From Nitrospirota bacterium (lineage in GTDB: Bacteria > Nitrospirota > Thermodesulfovibrionia > Thermodesulfovibrionales > UBA9159): DNA of 38,763 nucleotides. Shown here piece after piece: positions 32,200-38,763 of this stretch (positions within the stretch are counted from its first letter, which is position 1; each line of letters begins with the position of its first letter). The DNA lies in assembly GCA_021790195.1 (NCBI GenBank), contig JAJYIF010000030.1, positions 1 through 38,763 of the forward strand, read 5' to 3'. The notes beneath the pieces were generated by a model. That model was not told where the DNA came from. It ran no database searches and saw only the letters and a program-made list of their open reading frames with translations. Made by a program: the position numbers and the translations under genes.

Positions 32200-33455
32200 A
32201 CGAGGGACTTTTTCTCGTAACCATATTGCTGCTCTTCATGATCTTCATTCTCTTCGTGCTGATCAGGGTGACCCTGAGAAGGCGAAAGGAGATAGAAAAG
32301 CTCGGGAAGGAAGATGACTCTCAGGTCGGTTTTATAGTCGGGACTTTTCATGAGCTTGTGGCAAAGCTCAAGGAAAAGGAAAAGGAACTTGAGAGCCTCC
32401 GCAAGAGAGCCGAGGAACGCGCAGAGGTCGTCGAGGGCTATAATGAATACATCCTGCAGAGCGTGCCGAGCGGGGTCATCAGCCTCGATAGCGACCTTAT
32501 CGTAACGAAGCTTAATGCCGCTGCCGGCAGGATATTGAATCTAGATGCCGGGGAGGTAATAGGGAAGCCTTATCACGAGATTTTCAGGGACCCTCTTAAG
32601 AGCATCCTTGACGGCAGAAACTCAGTGGAGCGTGGAGAACTTCAGTACGTCACAGGCTCGGGGAAGAACATGCACCTCGGCCTTGCGGTGACTCCGCTCA
32701 TGGATGCCAAGAAGGAGGCCATAGGTAAGCTCATTGTATTTACGGACCTTACGGAGCTCAAGGCACTCCAGTCCCAGGCGGAACTGCGTGACAGGCTGTC
32801 GAGTCTCGGCGAGATGGCCGCCGGAATGGCCCACGAACTGAGAAACCCCATGGGTGTAATTGCGGGCTATACAAAACTCCTCTCGAAGAAGGTCGACCCC
32901 TCACTCGGCCACATAGTCGAGTCGGTCTCTCAGGAGGTCGCCGTTATGGACAGAATAATTACGGACTTTCTTTCTTTCGCGAGACCCGCAGAAATAAACT
33001 TCTCCTGCGTAGACCTTGACACCCTCTTAAAGAATTGTATTGCCGGGGTTTTGGGAGAAAGGGAAGACATAAAGGTCCATTTGAGCGCCGACAGAGCACC
33101 TTCACTTTACGGGGATGAAATACTGCTAAGGCAGGCCTTCACAAATCTTATACAGAACGCGGTCGAAGCCATGCACCAGGGTGGCGACCTGAAATTCGCT
33201 TTTTCCCTGAAGGAGGAGACTGTGGAGATCGCCATATCCGATTCCGGACACGGGATCCCCGAGAAGATAAAGGACAGGATATTCCTTCCCTTTTATACTA
33301 CCAAAGACAAAGGCACGGGCCTGGGCCTTGCAATTGTGCACAAGATAGTGGTCTCCCACAGGGGATCGATCTCGGTCGACAGCAGCGAAAAGGGGACGAC
33401 ATTCAGGGTCAGACTGCCGGCCGGACGGCCGGCTGCAAAGCCGGGCAACGCATGA
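32196..33455 (+). CDS. PAS-domain sensor histidine kinase
   Basis: The 419-residue kinase has one N-terminal transmembrane helix (about 5-26) and a coiled coil (about 52-80). A PAS domain follows (about 82-185, LQSVPSGVISLDSDLIV, GKPYHEIFRDPL). The HisKA domain has phospho-acceptor His213 in MAHELRNPMG, and the HATPase domain has the N box FTNLIQNAVEAM and the glycine-rich ISDSGHGIPE, FYTTKDKGTGLGLAI. This NtrB/PilS-like layout often controls sigma-54 regulators of pilus genes. No response regulator follows: the transcript ends against convergent genes. It overlaps pilD by ATGA, which suggests a pilus-related signal. Confidence 0.92.
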   Translation: MNEGLFLVTILLLFMIFILFVLIRVTLRRRKEIEKLGKEDDSQVGFIVGTFHELVAKLKEKEKELESLRKRAEERAEVVEGYNEYILQSVPSGVISLDSDLIVTKLNAAAGRILNLDAGEVIGKPYHEIFRDPLKSILDGRNSVERGELQYVTGSGKNMHLGLAVTPLMDAKKEAIGKLIVFTDLTELKALQSQAELRDRLSSLGEMAAGMAHELRNPMGVIAGYTKLLSKKVDPSLGHIVESVSQEVAVMDRIITDFLSFARPAEINFSCVDLDTLLKNCIAGVLGEREDIKVHLSADRAPSLYGDEILLRQAFTNLIQNAVEAMHQGGDLKFAFSLKEETVEIAISDSGHGIPEKIKDRIFLPFYTTKDKGTGLGLAIVHKIVVSHRGSISVDSSEKGTTFRVRLPAGRPAAKPGNA

Positions 33456-33479
33456 GCCGCCGATCGTCCGGGAAAGGCC

Positions 33480-33608
33480 TCAATGACCGCCGTGGATCAA
33501 CACCGGGAGACAACGGACGCATACAAGCTTACCCTGGCCCTGGTGCACGCAATTCAAGTACACAACATCCTTATCGGTCCTGCCACACACAAAACACTTA
33601 GTCTCCAT
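33480..33608 (-). CDS. 42-residue zinc-ribbon protein
   Basis: A very short gene whose ATG shares one base with the TAA of the DUF1858 gene (TAATG), so it is translationally coupled. The product starts METKCFVCGRTDKD and has a second pair in LVCVRC, giving a CxxC...CxxC ribbon, then ends in LPVLIHGGH. It has additional Cys20 and His22. The pattern is that of a free-standing structural zinc or Fe-S knuckle. Function is unknown. Regulation follows the Crp/Fnr-type promoter of the upstream gene. Confidence 0.8.
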   Translation of the reverse strand: METKCFVCGRTDKDVVYLNCVHQGQGKLVCVRCLPVLIHGGH

Positions 33609-33829
33609 TAGTCCTCCAGCTCATTCAACTCGTTAAGGAGTTTCCCGACATCGAGATTATGCATCATAGCCCCGAAAGAAAGCGACTCCATCTTGACCCC
33701 CGGGCAGGTGAAGCATCCGTTGCCGAAATGCTTCTCTATCACCTTCATTGCCGACGGGCTTGCTTTTATGACATCCCCGATCAATGAGTCCTTTGTAAAT
33801 CTTTGTTTTGCTGTTTCAGTTGTCGCCAT
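33608..33829 (-). CDS. DUF1858 redox-disulfide protein
   Basis: The 73-residue protein matches DUF1858 (hybrid-cluster-protein-associated disulfide domain): LIGDVIKASPSAMKVIEKHFGNGCFTCPGVKMESLSFGAMMHNLD with the CFTC dithiol. The family often travels with hybrid cluster proteins and NO-stress genes. A redox role with a Cys pair is likely, but the partner is not known. AAAGGAG precedes the ATG. The promoter has a palindromic Crp/Fnr site with its centre 33 bp from a TATCCT -10. The 42-residue zinc ribbon is coupled downstream. Confidence 0.88.
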   Translation of the reverse strand: MATTETAKQRFTKDSLIGDVIKASPSAMKVIEKHFGNGCFTCPGVKMESLSFGAMMHNLDVGKLLNELNELED

Positions 33830-33892
33830 TTCTTCTCCTTTCGTTCCTTGCCGGAAACAGCCGGCGCGCTCCTGCTTGAACTCGATGTATTC

Positions 33893-33937
33893 AGGATACC
33901 ACCGGCGTATGATATCGCGCTATGACACAGGTCATAG
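33893..33937 (-). promoter_or_regulatory. Class II Crp/Fnr operator and promoter of DUF1858
   Basis: CTATGAC-ACAG-GTCATAG (33920-33937) is a perfect 7-bp inverted repeat with a 4-base spacer. On the minus strand the -10 TATCCT (33898-33893) lies 33 bp from its centre, the position expected for an activator at about -41.5. There is no -35 box, as usual for activator-dependent promoters. The half-site TGAC matches what I recall of HcpR-type sites. Confidence 0.75.
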
Positions 33938-33985
33938 AGAATCAAAGAATGGAAAGCTGCTCGTTTGGCTGATCAGCGGAGGGGA

Positions 33986-34294
33986 CTATCTCTCGAAGGC
34001 CCTCATCTTATTGAGAAGGACTATCAACAACTGATATGATGAGTCTTCTTCCTTCTTGACGGTCTTAAAGAAATCGCAGACCTCACAGTTTTCGTATTTC
34101 TGCGCAAACGTGCCCTGCACCTTGCCCCCGCACATCGTACCGGCGACTACCCAGCAGGCCCTTCCCGCGTTCCTCCCTCCGTGGACCCTGTCGAGCCTCT
34201 GTTCAGCTGCCGCAGGGCAAACTCCAAGGTCGCGTGAGTGCTCCCCGCCTTCCTGTCTGCCGCACTTCTTAAACTCCCAGCAATTCTTCTTCAT
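33986..34294 (-). CDS. Two-CW domain protein, long form (102 aa)
   Basis: The N-terminal NCWEFKKCGRQ and central ACWVVAGTMC carry the two CW pairs, and CEVCDFFK completes the set. Altogether there are eight Cys (including VCPAAAEQ), suggesting a metal or Fe-S knuckle. A 30-residue helical C-terminal extension distinguishes it from the short paralogue at 12152-12349. GGGGAGGACAGG precedes the ATG. It lies 35 bp downstream of the MshEN gene on the same strand. An AGTATATTC in the gap may be its own -10. Function unknown. Confidence 0.82.
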   Translation of the reverse strand: MKKNCWEFKKCGRQEGGEHSRDLGVCPAAAEQRLDRVHGGRNAGRACWVVAGTMCGGKVQGTFAQKYENCEVCDFFKTVKKEEDSSYQLLIVLLNKMRAFER

Positions 34295-34329
34295 CCTGTC
34301 CTCCCCAAAAATGTAGAATATACTCCCGC

Positions 34330-35016
34330 TTAACTCCGATTATCCCTTTCCTTTATCTTTCTGGTCAGCTCCTCCTTTGTAACCAAACCCTTTTCCATAA
34401 GCAGAGAGACGAGGGCCTCGACTATTGTCTTCATCGGGATCTCCCTCCGCTCCGCGCGCTGGTCCACACCGGCTGTCTTTTCGGACGATGCCGGAGGTGT
34501 GAGGAAGCGCTCGTCTTTCAGGATCTTTTCCCTCCGGGGCGGCGCAGCGAGTATGCTCTTATGCGGTACACCCTCCGCCGCAATACCTTCATAATGCAGC
34601 GCTATGGCCTTGCTTATTCCTGATTCAAGGGCGAGCACCGGTCTTATTCTCATGCCGACGACGAAACCCAGCTCATCTAAAGTCCTGAGATCCGTGGGAT
34701 CGGACATCGCGACGACAAGAGTCAATCCCTGGATTTCGACGGGGATGACGCCATATTTCCGCGCCACGTCCACTTTCACCTTCTTCAGGGCTTCCAGAGA
34801 TATTTCTCTGTTTTCAAGAGACATGCACGTCATTCCGAGCTGTTCTTCGAGTACACAGGCTATGGCGCGCTCATCGGCAAAGCCAAGCCGTACGAGGATT
34901 GAGCAGAGTCTTCCCCCCCACTGTTTTTGCTCGCCGAGGGCCACACTCAGCTGCATGGAATTGATGATCCCAGCGCCAATGAGAATCTCGCCGATTTTCT
35001 TTTTGTCTTCTTTCAA
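34330..35016 (-). CDS. Free-standing MshEN-domain protein (putative c-di-GMP binder)
   Basis: About residues 5-150 match the MshEN (T2SSE N-terminal) domain of PilB/MshE ATPases: two tandem helical repeats KIGEILIGAGIINSMQLSVAL and RLCSILVRLGFADERAI, then QLGMTCMSLENREI and IPVEIQGLTLVVAMSDPTDL. In MshE this domain binds c-di-GMP. Here there is no ATPase; a linker and a short helical C-terminal piece (KTIVEALVSLLMEKGLVTKEELTRKIK) follow. The first motif has Lys where Arg is usual. I chose the TTG at 35016 with GGGGAAGG before it, because the upstream ATG at 35067 would place the -10 box TATAAT inside the coding region. Confidence 0.8.
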   Translation of the reverse strand: MKEDKKKIGEILIGAGIINSMQLSVALGEQKQWGGRLCSILVRLGFADERAIACVLEEQLGMTCMSLENREISLEALKKVKVDVARKYGVIPVEIQGLTLVVAMSDPTDLRTLDELGFVVGMRIRPVLALESGISKAIALHYEGIAAEGVPHKSILAAPPRREKILKDERFLTPPASSEKTAGVDQRAERREIPMKTIVEALVSLLMEKGLVTKEELTRKIKERDNRS

Positions 35017-35043
35017 CGGCCTTCCCCGATGAAAACCATCCCC

Positions 35044-35052
35044 ATTATACCA
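35044..35052 (-). promoter_or_regulatory. Extended -10 promoter of the MshEN gene
   Basis: TGG-TATAAT (TATAAT at 35049-35044, minus strand) abuts the Crp/Fnr palindrome at 35053-35068. A bound regulator would cover the promoter spacer and should repress. Confidence 0.6.
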
Positions 35053-35096
35053 TATGACTTCGATCATAGCAGACGACGACCATCAGGCCTTATAAT
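35052..35096 (+). promoter_or_regulatory. Shared Crp/Fnr operator and class II promoter
   Basis: TATGAC-TTCG-ATCATA (35053-35068) is an inverted repeat of the same form as the DUF1858 site. A perfect TATAAT (35091-35096) lies 33 bp from its centre. This predicts activation of the plus-strand oxidase-like gene and, from the same site, repression of the divergent MshEN gene. Confidence 0.75.
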
Positions 35097-35131
35097 TAGA
35101 CTATAAAAAGACAAGAAAGAGGAGGAAACAC

Positions 35132-35542
35132 ATGGACAGGTTTGCCAGGAATTTTATCGGAATGAGCATAGTCTATCTCTTCATTGCGTCGATCTTCGGG
35201 GTCGCAATGCTGGTCTATCCCCCGATGACCGGACTGAAGTTCGTCCACTCCCACCTGAATCTTCTCGGCTGGGTATCGATGATGATTTACGGGGTAGGCT
35301 ATCACATATTGCCGCGCTTCACCGGCAGGCCCCTGAAGAGTCCGAAGATGGCGGAGACCCAGTTCTGGCTTGCCAACATAGGGCTTATCGGTATGCTCCT
35401 GTTCTATACCCTTGGCGTTTACAGTCCTGATAGAGGATTATATACGGGGATAACTGCGGCCTTTGGTTTGCTGGAGGCGGTTTCGATATTTCTGTTCTTC
35501 TTTAATATGCTCACCACCATCTTTGCGAAGTCGGAGGAGTGA
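35132..35542 (+). CDS. Small heme-copper-oxidase subunit I-like membrane protein
   Basis: The 136-residue protein has four transmembrane helices (about 10-30, 40-62, 77-97, 103-128). The segment FVHSHLNLLGWVSMMIYGVGYHILPRF resembles the heme-ligand helix of cbb3/NorB-type oxidase subunit I, with His38, His40 and His57. It is far too short to be a full catalytic subunit. Short proteins of this kind are found with NO-stress genes, and a heme- or NO-linked membrane role is likely but unproven. AAAGAGGAGG precedes the ATG. The promoter is of class II Crp/Fnr type. It converges with the regulator gene. Confidence 0.75.
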   Translation: MDRFARNFIGMSIVYLFIASIFGVAMLVYPPMTGLKFVHSHLNLLGWVSMMIYGVGYHILPRFTGRPLKSPKMAETQFWLANIGLIGMLLFYTLGVYSPDRGLYTGITAAFGLLEAVSIFLFFFNMLTTIFAKSEE

Positions 35543-35555
35543 GCCGGGACCTCAG

Positions 35556-36227
35556 TCAGCAGTAGATTGACTTCAGCTTCTCATGGTTCTTTATCAGGAT
35601 CCTGCCGTCCCTATCGGCCAGGATCCCCATCTTCCTGAGCTTGGATATGGTCCTTATCGAAGTCTCTACGGTAGTGCCGACCATTTCGGCAATATCCTGC
35701 TTGGTGAGCTTCATGTCGATAATGATTCCTTCTTCGGCCTTCCTGCCGGTCTTGTCTGCCAACTTGAGCAGAAGAGACGCTATTCTCGCCTCCACGCGCT
35801 CGAGGGCGATGTTCTTCAGCGTCTCGTGAGACTCTTTCATGCGGTCTCCCACCTGCTGCGCCATGCAATACATCAGATTGGGGAACCTGTCGACTATCCT
35901 TAGGAGGCTCGATCTGGAAACCTTCAGGAGTTTTGTGTCTTCCATAGCGACCGCATTCGCGGGATACGGAAAGCCCCGTATGACCGCAAGGCCCCCGAAG
36001 AAGTCCGCTGGACGGATCACTTCGAGTATTATCTCCTTGCCGTCCTGGGAGAGCTTGGTGATTTTGACTTTGCCCTCCGTTACTATATAAAGCCACTCCG
36101 AAGGGTCTCCCTCCGAAAATATAACGTCCTTCTTTCTGGCAGACGAGGGAGTAAAGTAAGGAGAGATTTCTTTGATTTCAGTATCGGTGAGGGTGCTGAA
36201 AAGGGCAATCTTTTTCAGTTCGTGCAT
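35556..36227 (-). CDS. Crp/Fnr-family transcriptional regulator
   Basis: The 223-residue protein has a cyclic-nucleotide-binding-like sensor fold (FSTLTDTEIKEI, VIFSEGDPSEWLYIVTEGKVKI, FFGGLAVI), a long dimer helix, and a winged HTH with LTKQDIAEMVGTTVETSIRTISKLRKMGIL. The recognition helix keeps the Glu and Arg that read TGA in CRP/FNR half-sites. The FNR Fe-S cysteines are absent, and the CRP cAMP-phosphate RxS motif is not seen. A DNR/HcpR-like heme or NO sensor is the best guess. It lies 12 bp after ilvN and is probably co-transcribed with ilvB-ilvN. It is the obvious candidate for the three palindromes in this window. Confidence 0.92.
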   Translation of the reverse strand: MHELKKIALFSTLTDTEIKEISPYFTPSSARKKDVIFSEGDPSEWLYIVTEGKVKITKLSQDGKEIILEVIRPADFFGGLAVIRGFPYPANAVAMEDTKLLKVSRSSLLRIVDRFPNLMYCMAQQVGDRMKESHETLKNIALERVEARIASLLLKLADKTGRKAEEGIIIDMKLTKQDIAEMVGTTVETSIRTISKLRKMGILADRDGRILIKNHEKLKSIYC

Positions 36228-36239
36228 GGCGGCGGGACT

Positions 36240-36731
36240 TCAGCCTTTCTTCTTCATGCCTTCCCTTGCGATTGCTACCTTGCCGGTCCTAACAAATTCC
36301 TTGATCCCCATGGGCTTCATCAATTCTATGAAGGCCTCTATCTTTTTTTCGTCCCCGGTGATCTCGATGGTATAAGTCTTCTGGCTCGAGTCGACGATCC
36401 GGCCCCGGAAAATCTCTGCAAGGTTCAGTACTTCCGCTTTGTCCTGCTGTCTCGGCGCCACTTTCACAAGGACCATCTCCCGCTCTACATGCTCCAGCTC
36501 CTTCATATCAACGACCTTGATAACGTCTATAAGCTTGTTCAGCTGCTTGGTAATCTGCTCGATTACCCAGTCATCGCCAGTCGTCACGATCGTCATGGTC
36601 GATATCTGAGGGTCGATAGTCTCCCCTACCGAAAGGCTTTCAATATTGTAACCCCTTCCGCTGAAAAGCCCGGATATCCTCGAAAGCACCCCGAATTTGT
36701 TTTCAACAAGAACAGAGATAGTGTGACGCAT
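36240..36731 (-). CDS. ilvN: Acetolactate synthase small (regulatory) subunit
   Basis: This subunit activates the catalytic IlvB and gives valine feedback inhibition. The 163-residue protein has the N-terminal ACT domain ([34 protein letters not shown]) and a second ACT-like domain ([32 protein letters not shown]), the usual length for IlvN/IlvH. It starts 3 bp after ilvB and is followed by the Crp/Fnr gene. Confidence 0.95.
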   Translation of the reverse strand: MRHTISVLVENKFGVLSRISGLFSGRGYNIESLSVGETIDPQISTMTIVTTGDDWVIEQITKQLNKLIDVIKVVDMKELEHVEREMVLVKVAPRQQDKAEVLNLAEIFRGRIVDSSQKTYTIEITGDEKKIEAFIELMKPMGIKEFVRTGKVAIAREGMKKKG

Positions 36732-36734
36732 ATC

Positions 36735-38462
36735 TTATTTCACCGCCTTGAGCTTCTTTTCTTTCTTCTCGGGCTCCTCAAAAAGCATATGGTCTATGGG
36801 CGCGCCCGCCGGGACCATAGGATAGACCTTCTCCTTCCAGTTCACAACAAACTCCATGAATACGGGCTTCTGTATCTTGAACGCCTCCCTCAGAACCGGC
36901 TCGACTTCGGAGGGCTTGGTCGCCCGCAGACCAACGGCGCGATAAGCCTGTGCGACTTCCACGAAATCAGGGATGACATCGAGGTGGCTGTATGAGTATC
37001 TCTCATTGTAGAAAAGCTCCTGCCACTGCCTCACCATTCCGAGGTATCTGTTGCTCAGGATCGCCACCTTAACAGGGAGTTTATAAATGACCGCTGTAGC
37101 AAGCTCCTGTATATTCATCTGTATGCTCCCGTCGCCAGCTATGTCAATGACCAATTTATTGGGGAAGGCGAGTTGCGCTCCTATCGCAGCAGGAAAACCA
37201 TAGCCCATGGTGCCGAGCCCCCCTGAAGAGAGGAATGTCCTGGGCTTGTCGTATTTGAAAAACTGGGCCGCCCACATCTGGTTCTGGCCGACCTCGGTGG
37301 TAATGATCGCGTCTCCCTTTGTTAGCTCATGGATCTTCTCCACGACAAACTGGGGCTTTATCTCTTCATCGCTCCACGTATACGACATCGGCCTTTCAGC
37401 CTTCCACGCAGAGATCTGTTTGAGCCACGCCTTCCTCACCTCGCCCCACTGTTCCTTCACCTCTTCCTTCAATACCTTGTTGAGGACCGTAAGGACCCTT
37501 TTTACATCGCCGACTATAGGCACATCCACTCTCACATTCTTTCTTATGGACGTGGGGTCTATGTCGATATGGACGATCTTGGCGTGGGGTGCAAAGGCCT
37601 CGATCTTTCCGGTCACCCTGTCGTCGAACCTCATTCCGATGGCTATGAGAAGGTCGGAATCCTGGACAGCCATATTGGCGTAGTAAGTCCCGTGCATTCC
37701 CAACATCCCAAGGGACAGATCATGGGTCCCCGGAAAACCTCCCAGTCCCATCAGGGTCATGGTGACCGGAATCTCGGCATGCTCGGCAAGCTCCCTGAGC
37801 TCCTTCGAAGCCCCGGATATTATGACCCCTCCTCCGGCAATGATCACGGGCTTCTTTGCCTTTGCGATCTGGTGTGCGGCATTCGTAATCATCCACTTAT
37901 TGCCTTCGTAGGTCGGCTTGTAGCTTCTTATGTCGGTTTCCGGCCACACGAATTCCGTCTTGTTCGAAGTCACGTCTTTGGGAAGATCTATGAGGACCGG
38001 CCCGGGCCTTCCGGTGGTTGCGATATGAAAGGCCTCCTTTATGGTCCTCGAAAGGTCTTTCACATCTTTGACGAGAAAGTTATATTTTGTGCAGGGTCTG
38101 GTTATGCCGACAATGTCGGCCTCCTGAAAGGCATCATTGCCGATAAGCATAGTGGGGACCTGGCCCGACAATACCACGAGGGGGATGGAGTCCATAGACG
38201 CGGTGGCGATGCCGGTCACAGTATTGGTCGCGCCCGGCCCTGAAGTCACGAGGGCCACACCCGCCTTGCCGGTCGCCCTGGCATAGCCGTCTGCGGCATG
38301 TATCGCGCCCTGCTCGTGCCTTGTCAGGATCAGCTGGATGTCTTTATTATCATAAAGCAGGTCGAAAATGTTAAGGACCACCCCGCCGGGGTAACCGAAT
38401 AAGTGCCTGACCCCTTCTCTCTTAAGGCTTTCAATAATTATCTCAGCGCCTGTGATCTTCAT
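36735..38462 (-). CDS. ilvB: Acetolactate synthase large (catalytic) subunit
   Basis: This ThDP/FAD enzyme condenses pyruvate to acetolactate, the first common step of valine and leucine synthesis, or pyruvate and 2-oxobutyrate for isoleucine. The 575-residue protein has [10 protein letters not shown], the catalytic Glu in [23 protein letters not shown], and the ThDP/Mg motif [17 protein letters not shown] chose the ATG at 38462; a GTG four codons upstream overlaps the AAGGAG ribosome binding site. It is the first gene of an ilvB-ilvN-regulator unit. No leader peptide with branched-chain codons is seen. Confidence 0.96.
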   Translation of the reverse strand: MKITGAEIIIESLKREGVRHLFGYPGGVVLNIFDLLYDNKDIQLILTRHEQGAIHAADGYARATGKAGVALVTSGPGATNTVTGIATASMDSIPLVVLSGQVPTMLIGNDAFQEADIVGITRPCTKYNFLVKDVKDLSRTIKEAFHIATTGRPGPVLIDLPKDVTSNKTEFVWPETDIRSYKPTYEGNKWMITNAAHQIAKAKKPVIIAGGGVIISGASKELRELAEHAEIPVTMTLMGLGGFPGTHDLSLGMLGMHGTYYANMAVQDSDLLIAIGMRFDDRVTGKIEAFAPHAKIVHIDIDPTSIRKNVRVDVPIVGDVKRVLTVLNKVLKEEVKEQWGEVRKAWLKQISAWKAERPMSYTWSDEEIKPQFVVEKIHELTKGDAIITTEVGQNQMWAAQFFKYDKPRTFLSSGGLGTMGYGFPAAIGAQLAFPNKLVIDIAGDGSIQMNIQELATAVIYKLPVKVAILSNRYLGMVRQWQELFYNERYSYSHLDVIPDFVEVAQAYRAVGLRATKPSEVEPVLREAFKIQKPVFMEFVVNWKEKVYPMVPAGAPIDHMLFEEPEKKEKKLKAVK

Positions 38463-38763
38463 TGGCTTCTCCACTCCTTGTAAATTTTATAATTTTAACA
38501 AATGTGGGTATAAAATGGAATAGGACGCAATGGCTGCTTTCAAGGTCATTCAGTTTATCCATCGGAACTTGGATCTGAATGCAAGAGGCGATGAGAAGAC
38601 CAATATCTGACAATAAATTGATTCGGAGAAGCGCTTAACACTTATAAGGCCCTTGGCTGTCAAGAGAAAAAGCGTACCTAATCGGAAATCAAAATAGAAT
38701 CATTTCCTTAGTGTTCTTCAGATTGCAAGTCAGTCTTGACTTGGTTTCCACTGCGGCGTCAGA
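38463..38763. other. Upstream region of ilvB and window edge
   Basis: No gene is recognised in these 301 bases. An AT-rich block (about 38482-38515) with TTATAAAAT on the minus strand is probably the ilvB promoter. There is no T-box, attenuator or leader peptide. Near the edge CAAGTC-AGTCTT-GACTTG (38726-38743) is a short inverted repeat of unknown meaning. Confidence 0.35.

Noticed and set aside
35017-35067. ATG at 35067 as start of the MshEN gene
   Set aside because: It would put a TGG-TATAAT promoter and part of a Crp/Fnr palindrome inside the coding region; the TTG at 35016 has a good ribosome binding site.
37329-38243. Long plus-strand frame opposite ilvB
   Set aside because: It is a codon-bias shadow of ilvB with no plausible translation start.

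Overview
The window is a gene-dense chromosomal segment of a Gram-negative-type bacterium. It has type IV pilus genes, lipoproteins, FtsK, a RimP-NusA-RecG block, ilvB-ilvN and an argD-argF pair. Two-CW proteins, DUF4388, DUF1858, an HcpR/DNR-like Crp/Fnr regulator and many small Cys-rich proteins together suggest an anaerobic or microaerophilic relative of Nitrospirota or a deltaproteobacterial lineage. That placement is inference only. I see no rRNA, no convincing tRNA, no CRISPR array, no prophage and no intact insertion sequence.

Layout. Positions 1-2300 (minus) hold a small membrane protein, a zinc-ribbon/J-like membrane protein and a YgbA-type nitrosative-stress protein. Positions 2449-2915 hold a 58-residue gene behind a GEMM-I (cyclic dinucleotide) riboswitch with an overlapping intrinsic terminator. 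Positions 3076-6014 hold a DUF4388 multidomain protein and a PilT-type ATPase. Positions 6254-8124 hold thioredoxin reductase, a small conserved protein and a YkgJ-type Cys-cluster protein. Positions 8231-13668 hold mostly minus-strand genes: a secreted protein, an MBL hydrolase, a CPBP protease, a GroES domain with a histone-H1-like tail, a two-CW protein and two hypotheticals. Positions 13778-18317 hold a fatty-acid-hydroxylase-like protein, a phosphopantetheinyl transferase, a stand-alone IF-2 C-terminal protein, a flavin disulfide reductase and Hsp20. Positions 18741-26416 hold a pseudopilin, the argD-argF-rnj-ftsK minus-strand cluster and an S2P/CBS protease. Positions 26617-27268 hold two short lipoproteins. 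Positions 27386-33455 hold rimP-nusA-recG, a coiled-coil protein, prepilin peptidase and a histidine kinase. Positions 33480-38462 hold a 42-residue zinc ribbon, a DUF1858 protein, a second two-CW protein, an MshEN-domain protein, a heme-copper-oxidase-like membrane protein, a Crp/Fnr regulator, ilvN and ilvB.

Two regulatory layers stand out. One is cyclic-dinucleotide signalling: the GEMM-I riboswitch, a free-standing MshEN domain, and type IV pilus genes. The other is a probable local Crp/Fnr regulon. Three operators of form ATGAY-N4-RTCAK lie upstream of the ygbA-like gene, the DUF1858/zinc-ribbon pair and the oxidase-like gene. For two of them the -10 box lies 33 bp from the operator centre, as in class II activation. 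A Crp/Fnr regulator gene lies nearby at 35556-36227. Further oddities are the GroES-H1 fusion and the GTPase-less IF-2 protein.
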